Shown: positions 1 to 8,337 of the stretch, in pieces
How positions within the stretch are numbered: position 1 is the stretch's first letter
Layout: each line of letters begins with the position of its first letter
NCBI RefSeq assembly: GCF_001598455.1
Contig: NZ_BCYZ01000022.1
Coordinates: 1 to 59,696 of the forward strand
Direction: 5' to 3'
DNA: 59,696 nt
Source: Sphingomonas pruni NBRC 15498
GTDB taxonomy: Bacteria; Pseudomonadota; Alphaproteobacteria; Sphingomonadales; Sphingomonadaceae
Notes under the pieces: model-generated
Seen by the model: only the letters and a program-made list of their open reading frames with translations
What the model was told of the DNA's origin: nothing
Database searches by the model: none
Position numbers and translations under genes: made by a program

Positions 1-13
1 TGCCGGGGAGGAA
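1..13. repeat. Partial end of a palindromic repeat cut by the window edge
   Basis: The first bases match the outer end of the 56-bp inverted repeat at 54886-54941 (GCCGGGGAGGAA). Only 12-13 bases are visible, so the match may be chance. If it is real, another copy of the DUF559-type palindrome lies just to the left of the window. It also places a GGAGG in front of the first gene. Confidence 0.35.
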
Positions 14-60
14 TTTCCAGACCATTGCCCGCTGCTCGCGCGCCTCTTACGCCGTCGGCC

Positions 61-885
61 ATGCGAAAGCTTCTCAAGGTCCTGCTGATCCTGCTGCTGA
101 TCCTGGCAGGATTCTATCTCTATGCCCGCGCGGAGGCGCGGTGGGACCCGATCGTTCGCATCGCCACGATCAAGCTGCCGCGCTGGCCCAAGGGGATAAA
201 GCCGGTTCGCGCCGTGCTGATCAGCGACGTGCATATCGGCAGCCACGCGATGGACGAAGCGCGCCTCAGCCGCATCGTCGACCAGATCAACGCGCTCAAT
301 CCCGACATCGTGCTGATGGCGGGCGACTTCATCTACGGCCACGATCCGCATGGCGCGCGGAAATTAGGGCCCGGCCTGGTCGCGCCATTCAAGAAACTGC
401 ACCCGCCGCTCGGCGTCGTCGCGGTGCTGGGCAATCACGATCATTGGACCGGACCCGACGACATCACCGGCCTGTTGGCCCAGGCGCGGATCACCGTGCT
501 GGTCAACGACGTCACCGCCCGCGGGCCGATCGCGATCGGCGGGGTCGATGACGATTATACCAATCATGCCGACATCGCCGCGACGATGGCCAAGCTGCGC
601 CCGTTCGAGGGAGCGCGCATCATCCTGACGCATTCGCCCGACATAGCGCCGCGATTACCGGCGGACGTGCACCTGCTGCTCGCCGGGCATACGCATTGCG
701 GACAAGGGGTGTTGCCCATTTACGGGCCGGTCGCGAGCGTGTCGCGTTTCAAGGATCGCTATCGCTGCGGGTTGGTGATGGACCCGGGGCTCGCGGTCGT
801 CGTGACCGGGGGATTGGGCACAAGCGGCCCGCCGCTGCGATTCGGCGCCCCGCCCGATCTGTGGCTGATCACGCTCGAGGGGTGA
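61..885 (+). CDS. Membrane-anchored calcineurin-like metallophosphoesterase
   Basis: A metal-dependent phosphoesterase of the YkuE/YaeI type, expected to act on the outer face of the cytoplasmic membrane. From this ATG there is an N-terminal hydrophobic anchor (residues 2-24), then the metal-binding series: DVH near residue 56, GD near 88, GNHDH near 124, a lone His near 191 and GHTHCG near 209. Length (274 residues) fits the family. A TTG start at 25 sits behind GGGGAGGA and would add 12 residues; the ATG is chosen because the hydrophobic anchor begins directly after it. The substrate is unknown. The family call is secure, the start is not. Confidence 0.88.
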   Translation: MRKLLKVLLILLLILAGFYLYARAEARWDPIVRIATIKLPRWPKGIKPVRAVLISDVHIGSHAMDEARLSRIVDQINALNPDIVLMAGDFIYGHDPHGARKLGPGLVAPFKKLHPPLGVVAVLGNHDHWTGPDDITGLLAQARITVLVNDVTARGPIAIGGVDDDYTNHADIAATMAKLRPFEGARIILTHSPDIAPRLPADVHLLLAGHTHCGQGVLPIYGPVASVSRFKDRYRCGLVMDPGLAVVVTGGLGTSGPPLRFGAPPDLWLITLEG

Positions 886-937
886 AGCGCGGGCTTCCGA
901 AGCACCAATAATCTGCAGCCAACGGGAAGTGGCGACG

Positions 938-1582
938 ATGACGCGGAATGGAGACGTTCACTCGTTGCGCCGTTCTCGATTAGGGTTAAACTTCGCTGTG
1001 ATGTCTATTTTCAGCTCGCCACTGCTCGTCGCGGCAGTCGTATTGACAACCCCTCTCTCCGCGATGTCGGTAACGACCGCAGTGGAAGTTACGCCGTTTG
1101 CCGACATTCCAAATGTGACGGTCGTTTCCTACGATGTGGCAGGCCGCAATCCCGCCGCGATTCGTCGGTCTATCGACGCGGAGCGGCCAACCGACCCCAA
1201 TGACCGCATCCGTGTCGATGGATTGAGCCACTACGAATTCCACTGGCGCTGGCATCGCAACGGTGAGGGGACGTGCGCTGCCGCGCCTGAAGATGTTCTT
1301 TTCAGCGCGACGGTTACCGCACCACGGCTGATGGACGATGACGCTTCGCCGAAGCTGCACGAGCAATTCGACCGCTATCTTCACTCGCTGCTAGTCCACG
1401 AGGATGGGCACATTCGCTATGCTTGGAACCACCGTGGCGACATCGCTGCTGCGATAAACGCCGCCACTTGCGCCACCGCAGACACAGCAGCTCGCGCGGC
1501 CGTAAGAGCGATTGCCGAACATGACATCGCGTATGACAAGGCTACCCGCCACGGGACGAGCACCATCCTGCCGTTTGGCTAA
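938..1582 (+). CDS. DUF922 family secreted protein, putative zinc-dependent protease
   Basis: The N-terminal part (about residues 20-45) contains a hydrophobic stretch usable as a signal or anchor. The mature part carries the DUF922 pattern: a V-S-Y-D-V segment, a H-Y-x-F-H-W-R-W strand and, late in the protein, H-E-D-G-H-I, which is an HExxH metal site. The family is predicted to be a secreted zinc peptidase, but its function is not established. The ATG at 938 follows GGGAAG at a good distance; a GTG at 929 is also in frame. Base composition is less GC-rich than the flanking genes, which may indicate acquisition. It converges on the dps gene. Confidence 0.7.
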   Translation: MTRNGDVHSLRRSRLGLNFAVMSIFSSPLLVAAVVLTTPLSAMSVTTAVEVTPFADIPNVTVVSYDVAGRNPAAIRRSIDAERPTDPNDRIRVDGLSHYEFHWRWHRNGEGTCAAAPEDVLFSATVTAPRLMDDDASPKLHEQFDRYLHSLLVHEDGHIRYAWNHRGDIAAAINAATCATADTAARAAVRAIAEHDIAYDKATRHGTSTILPFG

Positions 1583-1701
1583 GAAGGCAGCGGCGTTTCT
1601 CTACAGCTGCAAGTCTGGCGGTCCGCAAATCGCTCGCCAAGGGCCAGCTAGTCACGGCAGGCTTCGGTACATTTGAACAGCTTCGGAAAGTGCCTTAGGT
1701 G
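1583..1701. other. Intergenic gap between convergent genes
   Basis: This lies between the DUF922 gene (plus) and dps (minus). I see no good hairpin with a T tract, no tRNA and no recognisable repeat. Confidence 0.5.
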
Positions 1702-2193
1702 TTACGCCTTGCGGCCAGCCTCGAACAGGAACCAGGCGCGGCGTTCGGCCTGGTCGGTCCAGTCGTCGATCATCGCGCTGGTGGCATTATCCTTGGCGTT
1801 GTCGGCGATATCCTTCGCTTCGCGCAGGCTCTCCACCAGCTTCAGATTGTCGTCGCGCAATTCCTTGAGCATGTCGTCGGGCGAGACGAAATCCTGATCG
1901 TTGTCCTTGAGCGTCTGGTGCCGGGCGATGTCGCCGATCGAGCGCAAGGTGACGTTGCCGGTCTTGCGCACTCGCTCGGCAATGTCGTCGGTCGAGGCGA
2001 AGATCTGCGCCGCCTGCTCGTCGAGCATCAGATGATAGTCGCGGAAATGCGGGCCCGAGACGTGCCAATGGAAGTTCTTGGTCTTGAGGTAGAGCGCGAA
2101 CGAATCGGCGAGGATCGCGTTAAGCGCGTCCTTCACGCTTTTCGCTGCGTTGGAGGACAGATCGGTCGGCGTCTTGAGGTCGGCGTTGGGCAT
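1702..2193 (-). CDS. dps: Dps-family DNA-protecting ferritin-like protein
   Basis: A 163-residue ferritin-fold protein that in this family forms a dodecamer, oxidises ferrous iron with peroxide and shields DNA in starvation. The ferroxidase ligands at the subunit interface are visible in the segment from residue 42 to 59: F-H-W-H, P-H-F and D-E. The Lys-containing N-terminus could contact DNA. It stands alone; the next gene upstream on the same strand begins about 100 bp away. The ATG follows a GGAG. Family assignment is firm; oxidative or stationary-phase control is expected from the family, not shown by the sequence. Confidence 0.93.
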   Translation of the reverse strand: MPNADLKTPTDLSSNAAKSVKDALNAILADSFALYLKTKNFHWHVSGPHFRDYHLMLDEQAAQIFASTDDIAERVRKTGNVTLRSIGDIARHQTLKDNDQDFVSPDDMLKELRDDNLKLVESLREAKDIADNAKDNATSAMIDDWTDQAERRAWFLFEAGRKA

Positions 2194-2217
2194 GGTGTCT
2201 CCGTTGGGCGAAAGAAT

Positions 2218-2230
2218 CGTTGCGACAACG
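2218..2230 (-). promoter_or_regulatory. Short palindrome in the dps upstream region
   Basis: CGTTG-cga-CAACG lies about 25 bases before the dps start codon and could be a regulator site or 5' hairpin. It is short and unsupported by other copies. Confidence 0.25.
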
Positions 2231-2293
2231 GATCAATATAGGATTGGGTCCACCCTTCGCCGCACGAAAATGCCGGGCAGAGTGATCGAGCGA

Positions 2294-2851
2294 CTAGATC
2301 AGCCGCAGCGCGGAGAATGCCAGCCAGAACCCGGCGACCGCGAGCAATCCGCCGACAACCAAGCCCATCACGCGGTGCGGCAGGGTCCGCCAGATCAGGT
2401 CGCCGCCAAGCGCCGCGAAGCCCAACACGACCGCGCTGCCGATGAACCCGCCGATGCCGGCGAGCGCGGCTGTCCCGCTCATCGCCAGCGCGAGCGTGAC
2501 GAATTCGGTGCGACCGCTCCACCCGCTGGCGACCAGTCGGACGGCGACGGTCCAGAACGGGCGACGCCCCTCGCCCGGCTCGATCGGCTTGCCCGGCCAG
2601 ATGCCGCCGCTCGCCGCCGCAAGGAGCGCGAAGGCGACGAACAGGCGCTTCGGATTGGGAGTGAGATGCGGCGCGAGGAAGAAGCCCGCCACCGCGGCGA
2701 TTGCGTGCGTGATCAGGATCGCGACCAGCGCGCCGGCCAGCACCATGCCGGCCTTACCCGAACGATCGGCGACGCGCGCGACGTAGGTCGCGGTCGGATC
2801 GGTCGCGCGAATCAGCAAGGCGGCGACCAGCGCCGCCATCAATGAATCCAT
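2294..2851 (-). CDS. TMEM165/GDT1-like (UPF0016) membrane protein with degenerate motifs
   Basis: A 185-residue hydrophobic protein with two related halves, as in the GDT1 cation exchangers that move manganese or calcium. The family signature E-x-G-D-[KR]-[ST], normally present once per half, is degraded: the first half has R-A-T-D-P-T and the second G-W-S-G-R-T, so most acidic ligands are gone. Transport of a divalent cation is therefore doubtful. The start codon overlaps the stop of the upstream small gene as TGATG, so the two are translated together. The fold call rests on overall pattern and similarity remembered from sphingomonad homologues. Confidence 0.6.
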   Translation of the reverse strand: MDSLMAALVAALLIRATDPTATYVARVADRSGKAGMVLAGALVAILITHAIAAVAGFFLAPHLTPNPKRLFVAFALLAAASGGIWPGKPIEPGEGRRPFWTVAVRLVASGWSGRTEFVTLALAMSGTAALAGIGGFIGSAVVLGFAALGGDLIWRTLPHRVMGLVVGGLLAVAGFWLAFSALRLI

Positions 2852-3159
2852 CAGCCGCCCAGTCGCATCGCACCGGCGGCGAGGAAGACATGGCCGGTCT
2901 GCGCATCGGTCTGACCGCAACCGACCGCTTCGCTCAGCATGGCGATCCAGCCGCGCACGATCATCCCGCTTTCGCCGCGCCCCAGGGCCGATTCGAGCGC
3001 ATGCGCCACCGCCACGACGGGCAGCACGCCGGCCGCTTCGGCCACGCAGCGAATCGAATCGACTTCGACGACGAGGTCGCGCGGGCGCACATGCCGCGCC
3101 ATCAGGTCGAGCCGCGCGATCCGCGCGGCGAGATCGTCATTACGAGCAGAAACCCCCAT
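2851..3159 (-). CDS. Conserved small protein, function unknown
   Basis: A 102-residue protein without signal peptide or membrane helix. The middle (about residues 45-85) reads as an alpha-helical domain containing a single Cys. I do not recognise a family. It is first in a two-gene unit: its TGA shares one base with the ATG of the GDT1-like gene. Codon use matches its neighbours and there is no overlapping better candidate, which supports a real gene. Confidence 0.55.
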   Translation of the reverse strand: MGVSARNDDLAARIARLDLMARHVRPRDLVVEVDSIRCVAEAAGVLPVVAVAHALESALGRGESGMIVRGWIAMLSEAVGCGQTDAQTGHVFLAAGAMRLGG

Positions 3160-3272
3160 TTCCCCTACTCCCGCTTCGCTTGCGCGAGAGTGCTACCGAT
3201 ATGGTAAAGGGGATGTTAAAGCCCCTTGCGCTTGACAATCTCCCTCGGCTGGGCCAATGGCCCGCCCCTGAC

Positions 3273-3303
3273 AAGCGGCGGCGCGTCCGCCGCTTTTGCA
3301 TTT
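3273..3303 (+). promoter_or_regulatory. GC hairpin with T tract in front of rpmG
   Basis: AAGCGGCGG-cgcgt-CCGCCGCTT is followed by TTGCATTT, ending about 24 bases before the rpmG start. A TTGACA lies at 3232-3237. The structure looks like an intrinsic terminator placed in a leader, so it could attenuate rpmG or end an upstream transcript. Confidence 0.4.
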
Positions 3304-3326
3304 CAAGCGAAACAGGAATTTGGGTC

Positions 3327-3494
3327 ATGGCCAAGCCGACCACCGTCAAGATCAAGCTCGTCAGCTCGGCCGACACCGGCTTCTTCTACGTCACGAAGAA
3401 GAATCCGCGTACCCAGACCGAGAAGCTGTCGTTCCGCAAGTACGATCCCGTCGCGCGCAAGCACGTCGAGTTCAAGGAAGCGAAGATCAAGTGA
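3327..3494 (+). CDS. rpmG: 50S ribosomal protein L33
   Basis: A 55-residue basic ribosomal protein beginning [10 protein letters not shown], the usual form of the alphaproteobacterial L33 that lacks the zinc-binding cysteines. It binds the E-site region of the large subunit. The start is fixed by the conserved N-terminus and by CAGGAA upstream. It is monocistronic, with a hairpin on each side, and converges on divK, an arrangement common in alphaproteobacteria. Confidence 0.95.
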   Translation: MAKPTTVKIKLVSSADTGFFYVTKKNPRTQTEKLSFRKYDPVARKHVEFKEAKIK

Positions 3495-3525
3495 TCGAGC
3501 GGGCGGCGTAAGCCGCCGATCGATC

Positions 3526-3545
3526 ATCCCGGCGCAGGCCGGGAT
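3526..3545. repeat. Extragenic palindrome (ATCCCGG type)
   Basis: ATCCCGG-cgcagg-CCGGGAT, one of several short palindromes of the CATCCC/CATGCC type scattered between genes in this window. Confidence 0.6.
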
Positions 3546-3549
3546 CCAA

Positions 3550-3588
3550 CAGGCCGCAGGGGAAACCCTAGCGGCCTTTTCGTTTTTA
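3550..3588 (+). terminator. Intrinsic terminator after rpmG
   Basis: GGCCGC pairs with GCGGCC around an A-rich loop and is followed by TTTTCGTTTTT, 50-90 bases behind the rpmG stop. Confidence 0.7.
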
Positions 3589-3651
3589 AGCCCTCGCCCG
3601 CAGCTCTCTGGCGTCACCCGACGCTCTTTCGCTGGGGTGACGGATATAGCG

Positions 3652-4014
3652 CTAAAGTAGCGAATTCACCTCTTCCACGAATCGCGCGACCGATATCGGT
3701 TTGGACACATAGGCGTCGGCACCCGCGCCACGAATCCGTTCTTCGTCCTCGCGCCCGGCATAAGCGGTCACCGCCATGATCGGGATCCTGCCCAGGTCCC
3801 CGTCCGCCTTGATCTGCAGGATCAGATCATAGCCGCTGACATAGGGCAGCTGGATGTCCATCACGATCAGGTCGGGAACGAAAGCGCGCGCGCGCTCGAC
3901 TGCTTCGCGGCCGTCGCGCACGGGTTCGGTCTCGAATTCGTGCGCGCGCAGCAAATCGCAGAACAGCTTCAGATTAAGTTCGTTGTCCTCGACAACCAGC
4001 ACGCGCTTTGCCAA
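3652..4014 (-). CDS. divK: DivK-type single-domain response regulator
   Basis: A 120-residue stand-alone receiver domain. It has the acidic pair E-D near residue 10, the phospho-acceptor Asp in L-I-V-M-D-I-Q-L-P, the T-A-Y switch and the K-P-I-S lysine, and closely resembles Caulobacter DivK, which signals polarity and cell-cycle state to the CckA-CtrA pathway. The start chosen is TTG at 4014, because AAGGAGA lies six bases upstream; an ATG at 4038 has no comparable site. It is divergent from the DUF3572 gene by 28 bp and converges on rpmG. The pathway role is from the family. Confidence 0.9.
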   Translation of the reverse strand: MAKRVLVVEDNELNLKLFCDLLRAHEFETEPVRDGREAVERARAFVPDLIVMDIQLPYVSGYDLILQIKADGDLGRIPIMAVTAYAGREDEERIRGAGADAYVSKPISVARFVEEVNSLL

Positions 4015-4042
4015 CGGGGTCTCCTTGGACCACGACATAGCA

Positions 4043-4309
4043 ATGAACCCCACCGACACCAACGACGCCCCGACCCTGGCATTGCACGCGCTGGCCTGGA
4101 CGCTGGCCGATCCGGCGCGCGCTCGGCGATTGCTCGACCTGACCGGACTCGACGCCGATACGTTGCGCGGGTCGGCCGGGAATCGCGGTACCCAGGCGGC
4201 GGTGCTGGGGTTCCTAGAAGCGCACGAGCCTGATCTCGTCGCCTGCGCCGCCGAACTCGGCGTCAAGCCCGAGGCGCTGGTCGCCGCCCGCCGGAGCCTG
4301 GAAGCATGA
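4043..4309 (+). CDS. DUF3572 family protein
   Basis: An 88-residue helical protein with the D-A-P-T-L-A-L-H-A-L opening and the R-L-L-D-L-T-G-L motif of DUF3572. This family is usually found back to back with divK in alphaproteobacteria and has no known function. The start is only 28 bp from the divK start, so the two promoters overlap. Its stop overlaps the next ATG as ATGA. Confidence 0.85.
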   Translation: MNPTDTNDAPTLALHALAWTLADPARARRLLDLTGLDADTLRGSAGNRGTQAAVLGFLEAHEPDLVACAAELGVKPEALVAARRSLEA

Positions 4310-4944
4310 CGCGCCCGTTACTGATCTGCGATTGCGACGAAGTGCTGCTGCACATGGTGCGCCATTTCGGCACCTGGCTGCGCGAGCGCCACGACATCGC
4401 CTTCGCGCACGAAACGGGCAGCTTCATCGCCATGACCCATGCCGATGGCAGCCCGGTCGATCACCAGCGGATCTGGGCGATGCTCGACGAATTCTTTCCC
4501 GCCGAGATGGAGCGCCAGACCCTTGTCCCCGGCGCCGCCGAGGCGCTGGCGGCGCTAGGCGAGAGCGCGGACATCGTCATCCTGACCAATCTGGGCGATC
4601 ATTGTCGCGAGCACCGCATCGAGCAGCTGGCGCGGCACGGCATTCGCCACCGCGTCGAGACCAATCAGGGCGGCAAGGGCGGCCCGGTCGCTCGACTGGT
4701 CGCGGAATATGGCAATCCGGTCACGGTTTTCGTCGATGATCTGGCGACGCACCACGAATCGGTTGCCAAGCACGCGCCCACGGTCCACCGGCTGCACCTA
4801 GTCGCCGAGCCCGCAATGGCACCGCAAGTGCCGCCCGCGGCGCACGCGCACGCACGTATCGATGACTGGGGGGCCGCACGCGACTGGATCGCCCAGCGCT
4901 TCGCCGCCGACCAGCCGGCCATAACAGAAGGGATTTCCGCATGA
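4306..4944 (+). CDS. HAD-superfamily hydrolase
   Basis: A 212-residue HAD-like protein. The nucleophile motif is D-C-D-E-V at residues 9-13 (D-x-D), motif II is the L-T-N near residue 96, a Lys in the G-G-K-G-G segment can serve as motif III, and D-D near residue 145 as motif IV. Helical cap sequence lies between motifs I and II. The physiological substrate cannot be read from the sequence. It is coupled at both ends by ATGA overlaps to DUF3572 and the RidA-like gene, so all three are probably one operon. Confidence 0.8.
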   Translation: MTRPLLICDCDEVLLHMVRHFGTWLRERHDIAFAHETGSFIAMTHADGSPVDHQRIWAMLDEFFPAEMERQTLVPGAAEALAALGESADIVILTNLGDHCREHRIEQLARHGIRHRVETNQGGKGGPVARLVAEYGNPVTVFVDDLATHHESVAKHAPTVHRLHLVAEPAMAPQVPPAAHAHARIDDWGAARDWIAQRFAADQPAITEGISA

Positions 4945-5408
4945 CCGACCGTATCGACCGCAAGCTGGAGGAAATGGGCCTGAGCCTGCCGTCGCCGGCC
5001 GCACCGGTCGCCTCCTACGTGCCGACGGTCGACGCCAACGGCCTGCTCCATATTTCGGGGCAGCTGCCGTTCAAGGACGGCAAGGTGGTCACCGGCCGCC
5101 TGGGCGACGGGATGGACAAGGTGGCGGGGCAGGAAGCCGCCGAATTGTGCGGACTGATGCTGGTCGCGCAGATCAAGGCCGCCTTGGGCGGCGATCTCAG
5201 CCGCGTCGAACGGATCGTCAAGCTGGGCGTGTTCGTCAATTCGGCGCCCGATTTCACCGACCAGCCCGAAGTCGCCAATGGCGCGTCGAACCTGATGGAA
5301 GCTTTGTTCGGCGAGGCCGGCAAGCACGCCCGCAGCGCGGTCGGTGTGGCTGCACTCCCGCGGGGAGCCGCGGTCGAGGTCGACGCGGTCGTCAAGCTGG
5401 CGGACTGA
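4941..5408 (+). CDS. RidA/YjgF-family protein (UK114-like), possible imine or enamine deaminase
   Basis: A 155-residue trimer-forming RidA-fold protein. The C-terminal signature A-R-S-A-V-G-V-A-A-L-P-R-G carries the conserved Arg that binds the substrate carboxylate, followed by V-E-V-D-A-V. Classic RidA hydrolyses reactive enamines made by PLP enzymes; this longer version with an extra N-terminal region belongs to a subgroup without a firm substrate. It is last in the DUF3572-HAD-RidA unit. Confidence 0.88.
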   Translation: MTDRIDRKLEEMGLSLPSPAAPVASYVPTVDANGLLHISGQLPFKDGKVVTGRLGDGMDKVAGQEAAELCGLMLVAQIKAALGGDLSRVERIVKLGVFVNSAPDFTDQPEVANGASNLMEALFGEAGKHARSAVGVAALPRGAAVEVDAVVKLAD

Positions 5409-5422
5409 GCCAACTAAACGTC

Positions 5423-5510
5423 ATGCCGGGCTTGTCCCGGCATCCACCCATCCGCATATTCCGCGCATGCGAGGAAAACGGCGCAGTGCACCCCGGTACA
5501 AGGCCGGGGT
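5423..5510. repeat. Two extragenic palindromes in the gap before the acyltransferase gene
   Basis: ATGCCGGG-cttgt-CCCGGCAT at 5423-5443 and ACCCCGG-tacaagg-CCGGGGT at 5490-5510 fill most of the 120-bp gap between the RidA-like gene and the next gene. Confidence 0.65.
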
Positions 5511-5528
5511 AACGAAAGACTGCGGCCA

Positions 5529-6677
5529 GTGAGTCGCGCTCCAATTACCGCGCGCATCTCGGAAGGCGTGTCGCAAGTGGCCGCGGCCGACTGGGACGCC
5601 TGCGCCGGCACCGGCAATCCGTTCGTGCGCCACGCCTTCCTCTCGATCCTCGAAGAATCGGGCAGTGTCGGGCGCGGCACCGGATGGCAGGCGCTGCCGG
5701 TGATCGCCGACGGCCCGGACGGGCGTCCGGCCGCGATCGCGCCGGCCTATGCCAAGAGCCATAGCCAGGGCGAATATGTTTTCGACCACGCCTGGGCCGA
5801 CGCCTGGGAGCGCGCCGGCGGCGATTATTACCCCAAGCTGCAGATCGCCGCGCCGTTCACTCCGGTACCGGGCCCGCGGTTGCTGTTACGCGACCCGGCG
5901 ATGGCCCCCGCGCTGATCGGCGCGATCGAGGCGCTGACCGATCAGAACGGCCTGAGCTCGGCGCATGCGACCTTCGTCGCACCCGACCAGCTGCCGTTGT
6001 TCGAGGCAGCGGGCTGGCTGATCCGCGAAGGCACCCAATTTCATTGGCAGAACAACGGCTACGCCAGCTTCGATGATTTCCTCGCCGCGCTCGCCAGCCG
6101 CAAGCGCAAGGCTATCCGTCAGGAGCGCGCCAAGGCGATCGAGGGGCTGACCATTCGCCACGTCACCGGGGCCGAGCTGACCGAGGCGCATTGGGACGCC
6201 TTTTGGGCATTCTATCAGGATACCGGCAGCCGCAAATGGGGGCATCCCTATCTGACGCGGCCGTTCTTTTCGCTGCTCGGGGAGCGGATGGCGGACGATG
6301 TGCTGCTGATCCTGGCCGAACGCGACGGACGGCCGATCGCGGGGGCGCTCAACCTGATCGGTGCCGATACGCTCTATGGCCGCTATTGGGGCTGCGTCGA
6401 GGACGTCCCCTTCCTCCATTTCGAGCTCTGCTACTACCAGGCGATCGACGCGGCGATCGCGCGCGGGCTGTCGACGGTCGAGGCGGGCGCGCAGGGCGAG
6501 CACAAATTGGCTCGCGGATATGTCCCCGTGCCGACCTGGTCGGCGCATTACATCCCCGACCGCAATTTCCGCCGCGCGATCGCCGATTTCCTGGCGCGCG
6601 AGCGCGCAGGGGTCGAGAGCGACCAGCAATATCTGGCGCAGCTCACGCCGTTCAGAAGAGGGGAACCTTGCTCTTAG
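5529..6677 (+). CDS. FemAB-like / COG3146 GNAT-fold acyltransferase
   Basis: A 382-residue protein of the peptidoglycan recognition/biosynthesis group (DUF482, COG3146), built from two GNAT-like domains. Visible family features are the early N-P-F-V-R-H-A-F-L segment, the central F-x-F-Y-x-D-T-G-S-R-K-W-G-x-P-Y-L-T-R region and the late G-A-Q-G-E-H-K-L-A-R-G-Y motif. The probable activity is N-acyl transfer, with amino-acid or acyl donor unknown. The GTG start has a weak ribosome site. Its last 26 bases overlap, tail to tail, the convergent membrane-protein gene. Confidence 0.82.
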   Translation: MSRAPITARISEGVSQVAAADWDACAGTGNPFVRHAFLSILEESGSVGRGTGWQALPVIADGPDGRPAAIAPAYAKSHSQGEYVFDHAWADAWERAGGDYYPKLQIAAPFTPVPGPRLLLRDPAMAPALIGAIEALTDQNGLSSAHATFVAPDQLPLFEAAGWLIREGTQFHWQNNGYASFDDFLAALASRKRKAIRQERAKAIEGLTIRHVTGAELTEAHWDAFWAFYQDTGSRKWGHPYLTRPFFSLLGERMADDVLLILAERDGRPIAGALNLIGADTLYGRYWGCVEDVPFLHFELCYYQAIDAAIARGLSTVEAGAQGEHKLARGYVPVPTWSAHYIPDRNFRRAIADFLARERAGVESDQQYLAQLTPFRRGEPCS

Positions 6678-8298
6678 GCGGGAGCGGGAAATCGCCTCTC
6701 TTGGCTTGCGGCGCCACGTCGACATGGTTGACCTTGAACACCACGCTGTCGCCGCTGCGCCAGATCGGGGTCAGGTCCTGGACGTATTTGGCGTGATAGG
6801 GCGGCGGCGTGATCAGCCACACATAATCGAATGCCGGGCGCGGGAAGAGCGCGAGACTGCGGTCGATCGGCCGCCACCATTCGCGCGGGCACTGGCGCTC
6901 GGTGACGATCTCCGACGGGTCGTGCGAGAAATGCCCGGCGGCGACATATTTGGTCGTGAGCAATTGCGCGCCCGGCATCGACCATTGGTCGTTGGTGTAG
7001 GCAGCGTTGCGTTCGAGCGCGAGCCCGGGAAGGTGCTCGAGCCGGCTCATCAGCCATTCGTTATTGCAGGTCTTGCCGACGAAGCTGACGAGGCGCGCGC
7101 CGACCGGGATATGGTCGAGCGCCTTGAGCTCGCGGTCGTAAGCCTGGTCGAAAATATAGAAGCTGACCGTCGTCGCGGTGGTGCGGACCACCACGAAGGC
7201 AAGGCCGAGCGCCGCGACCGTCTTCATCGCGCGGGACGACACCATCTTTTTGGGCCTGATGGCGATGACCGCGATCGCCACCATGAACGGCGCCAGCCGC
7301 ATATCGGCATAAGCCGAACCGAACACGATACGCGGCAACAGTACGAAGACCGTGACCAGGAACACGGTCGAAAGGCCGACCGCGCGCGAATATTCGAAAT
7401 TGGGATCGCGCACCGCCTTGTAGATGACGAGCCCGATCACCGCCACCGAAGCGATATCGAACGCCATCCAGCGATCGCGCAGCATCATCGTCAGCCAGCT
7501 GATCTTGGCTTGCCAGTTGAACCAGTCGCCGGTCTGCCCGCTCACATGCTGGCCGTTGCGCCAGGCGATCATCATCAGCATCGGCAAACAGAGCGGCAGG
7601 CAGTGCAGCCCGGCGCGGACGAATCCCATCGCCCAGCGCTTGGCGCCTTCGCGCGTGATCGGCCCGATCCGCGCCCCGACCTGGTCCTTTATGCGGTCAT
7701 GCTCGCGCACCATTTCCGCCGAGAAGGCAAGCACGCCGAGCACGCCCCAGCCGAATGTGTGGCAGACCCACAGGATGCACGAAAGCGGCACGAAGAGGAG
7801 CGCGCGCAGCCGGAACTTCTCGAGCCGCGCGAGCCGCAGCCACAGCGCGAACATCGGCAGCGCCCAGGCCATCGACAGCATGAAGTTCACGAAGCCGAAT
7901 TGCAGCGGATAGCAATAAGCGAGCGGCAACGCGAACAGGGCAGTGGGCGGGATGCGGCCATGCACCTCGCGCGCGATCCACAACAGCCCGATCACGATCA
8001 GCGGCGGAATCGACAGCACGATCAGCTTGACCGACAGTTCGAGCCCGAAGATCGGGTGCATGATCTCGACCAGCAGGTCGACGCCGAGATTGCCGATCAG
8101 CGACCATTGGAAATTGTACCAGTCGAGCAGCCAGGGATAATTCTGGAGATCGACCTGGACGCGATACCGACCCATATGCCCGGGCAGGTCGACCAGCGGC
8201 GGGATATTGGGCCATAGCAACGGCACCATCGACAACAACGCCATTATCACCACGAAGGTGCGCGTCTGCCACCATTGAAGTTTGTCGTTGCCGTCCAT
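6652..8298 (-). CDS. Polytopic membrane protein, probable GT-C-type glycosyltransferase
   Basis: About ten hydrophobic helices spread over residues 15-360, followed by a C-terminal soluble domain of roughly 180 residues. The first periplasmic loop holds P-L-V-D-L-P-G-H, an acidic residue in the place where GT-C enzymes carry theirs. I do not recognise a named family. It is the last gene of the four-gene FAD-GtrA-STT3-like operon, 21-39 bp after the previous stop. A GTG at 8316 is an alternative start. Glycan or lipid-linked sugar transfer is inferred from fold pattern and context only. Confidence 0.6.
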   Translation of the reverse strand: MDGNDKLQWWQTRTFVVIMALLSMVPLLWPNIPPLVDLPGHMGRYRVQVDLQNYPWLLDWYNFQWSLIGNLGVDLLVEIMHPIFGLELSVKLIVLSIPPLIVIGLLWIAREVHGRIPPTALFALPLAYCYPLQFGFVNFMLSMAWALPMFALWLRLARLEKFRLRALLFVPLSCILWVCHTFGWGVLGVLAFSAEMVREHDRIKDQVGARIGPITREGAKRWAMGFVRAGLHCLPLCLPMLMMIAWRNGQHVSGQTGDWFNWQAKISWLTMMLRDRWMAFDIASVAVIGLVIYKAVRDPNFEYSRAVGLSTVFLVTVFVLLPRIVFGSAYADMRLAPFMVAIAVIAIRPKKMVSSRAMKTVAALGLAFVVVRTTATTVSFYIFDQAYDRELKALDHIPVGARLVSFVGKTCNNEWLMSRLEHLPGLALERNAAYTNDQWSMPGAQLLTTKYVAAGHFSHDPSEIVTERQCPREWWRPIDRSLALFPRPAFDYVWLITPPPYHAKYVQDLTPIWRSGDSVVFKVNHVDVAPQAKRGDFPLPPKSKVPLF

Positions 8299-8337
8299 CT
8301 TCGCGGCTTTAGGCACGAGCAGGGTCGCGCCGCAAGG

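Noticed and set aside
6361..8217. Long plus-strand open frame of 618 codons
   Set aside because: It is antisense to the membrane protein on the minus strand, is rich in Arg, His and Asp with no hydrophobic core, and is the usual stop-poor shadow of a GC-rich gene.
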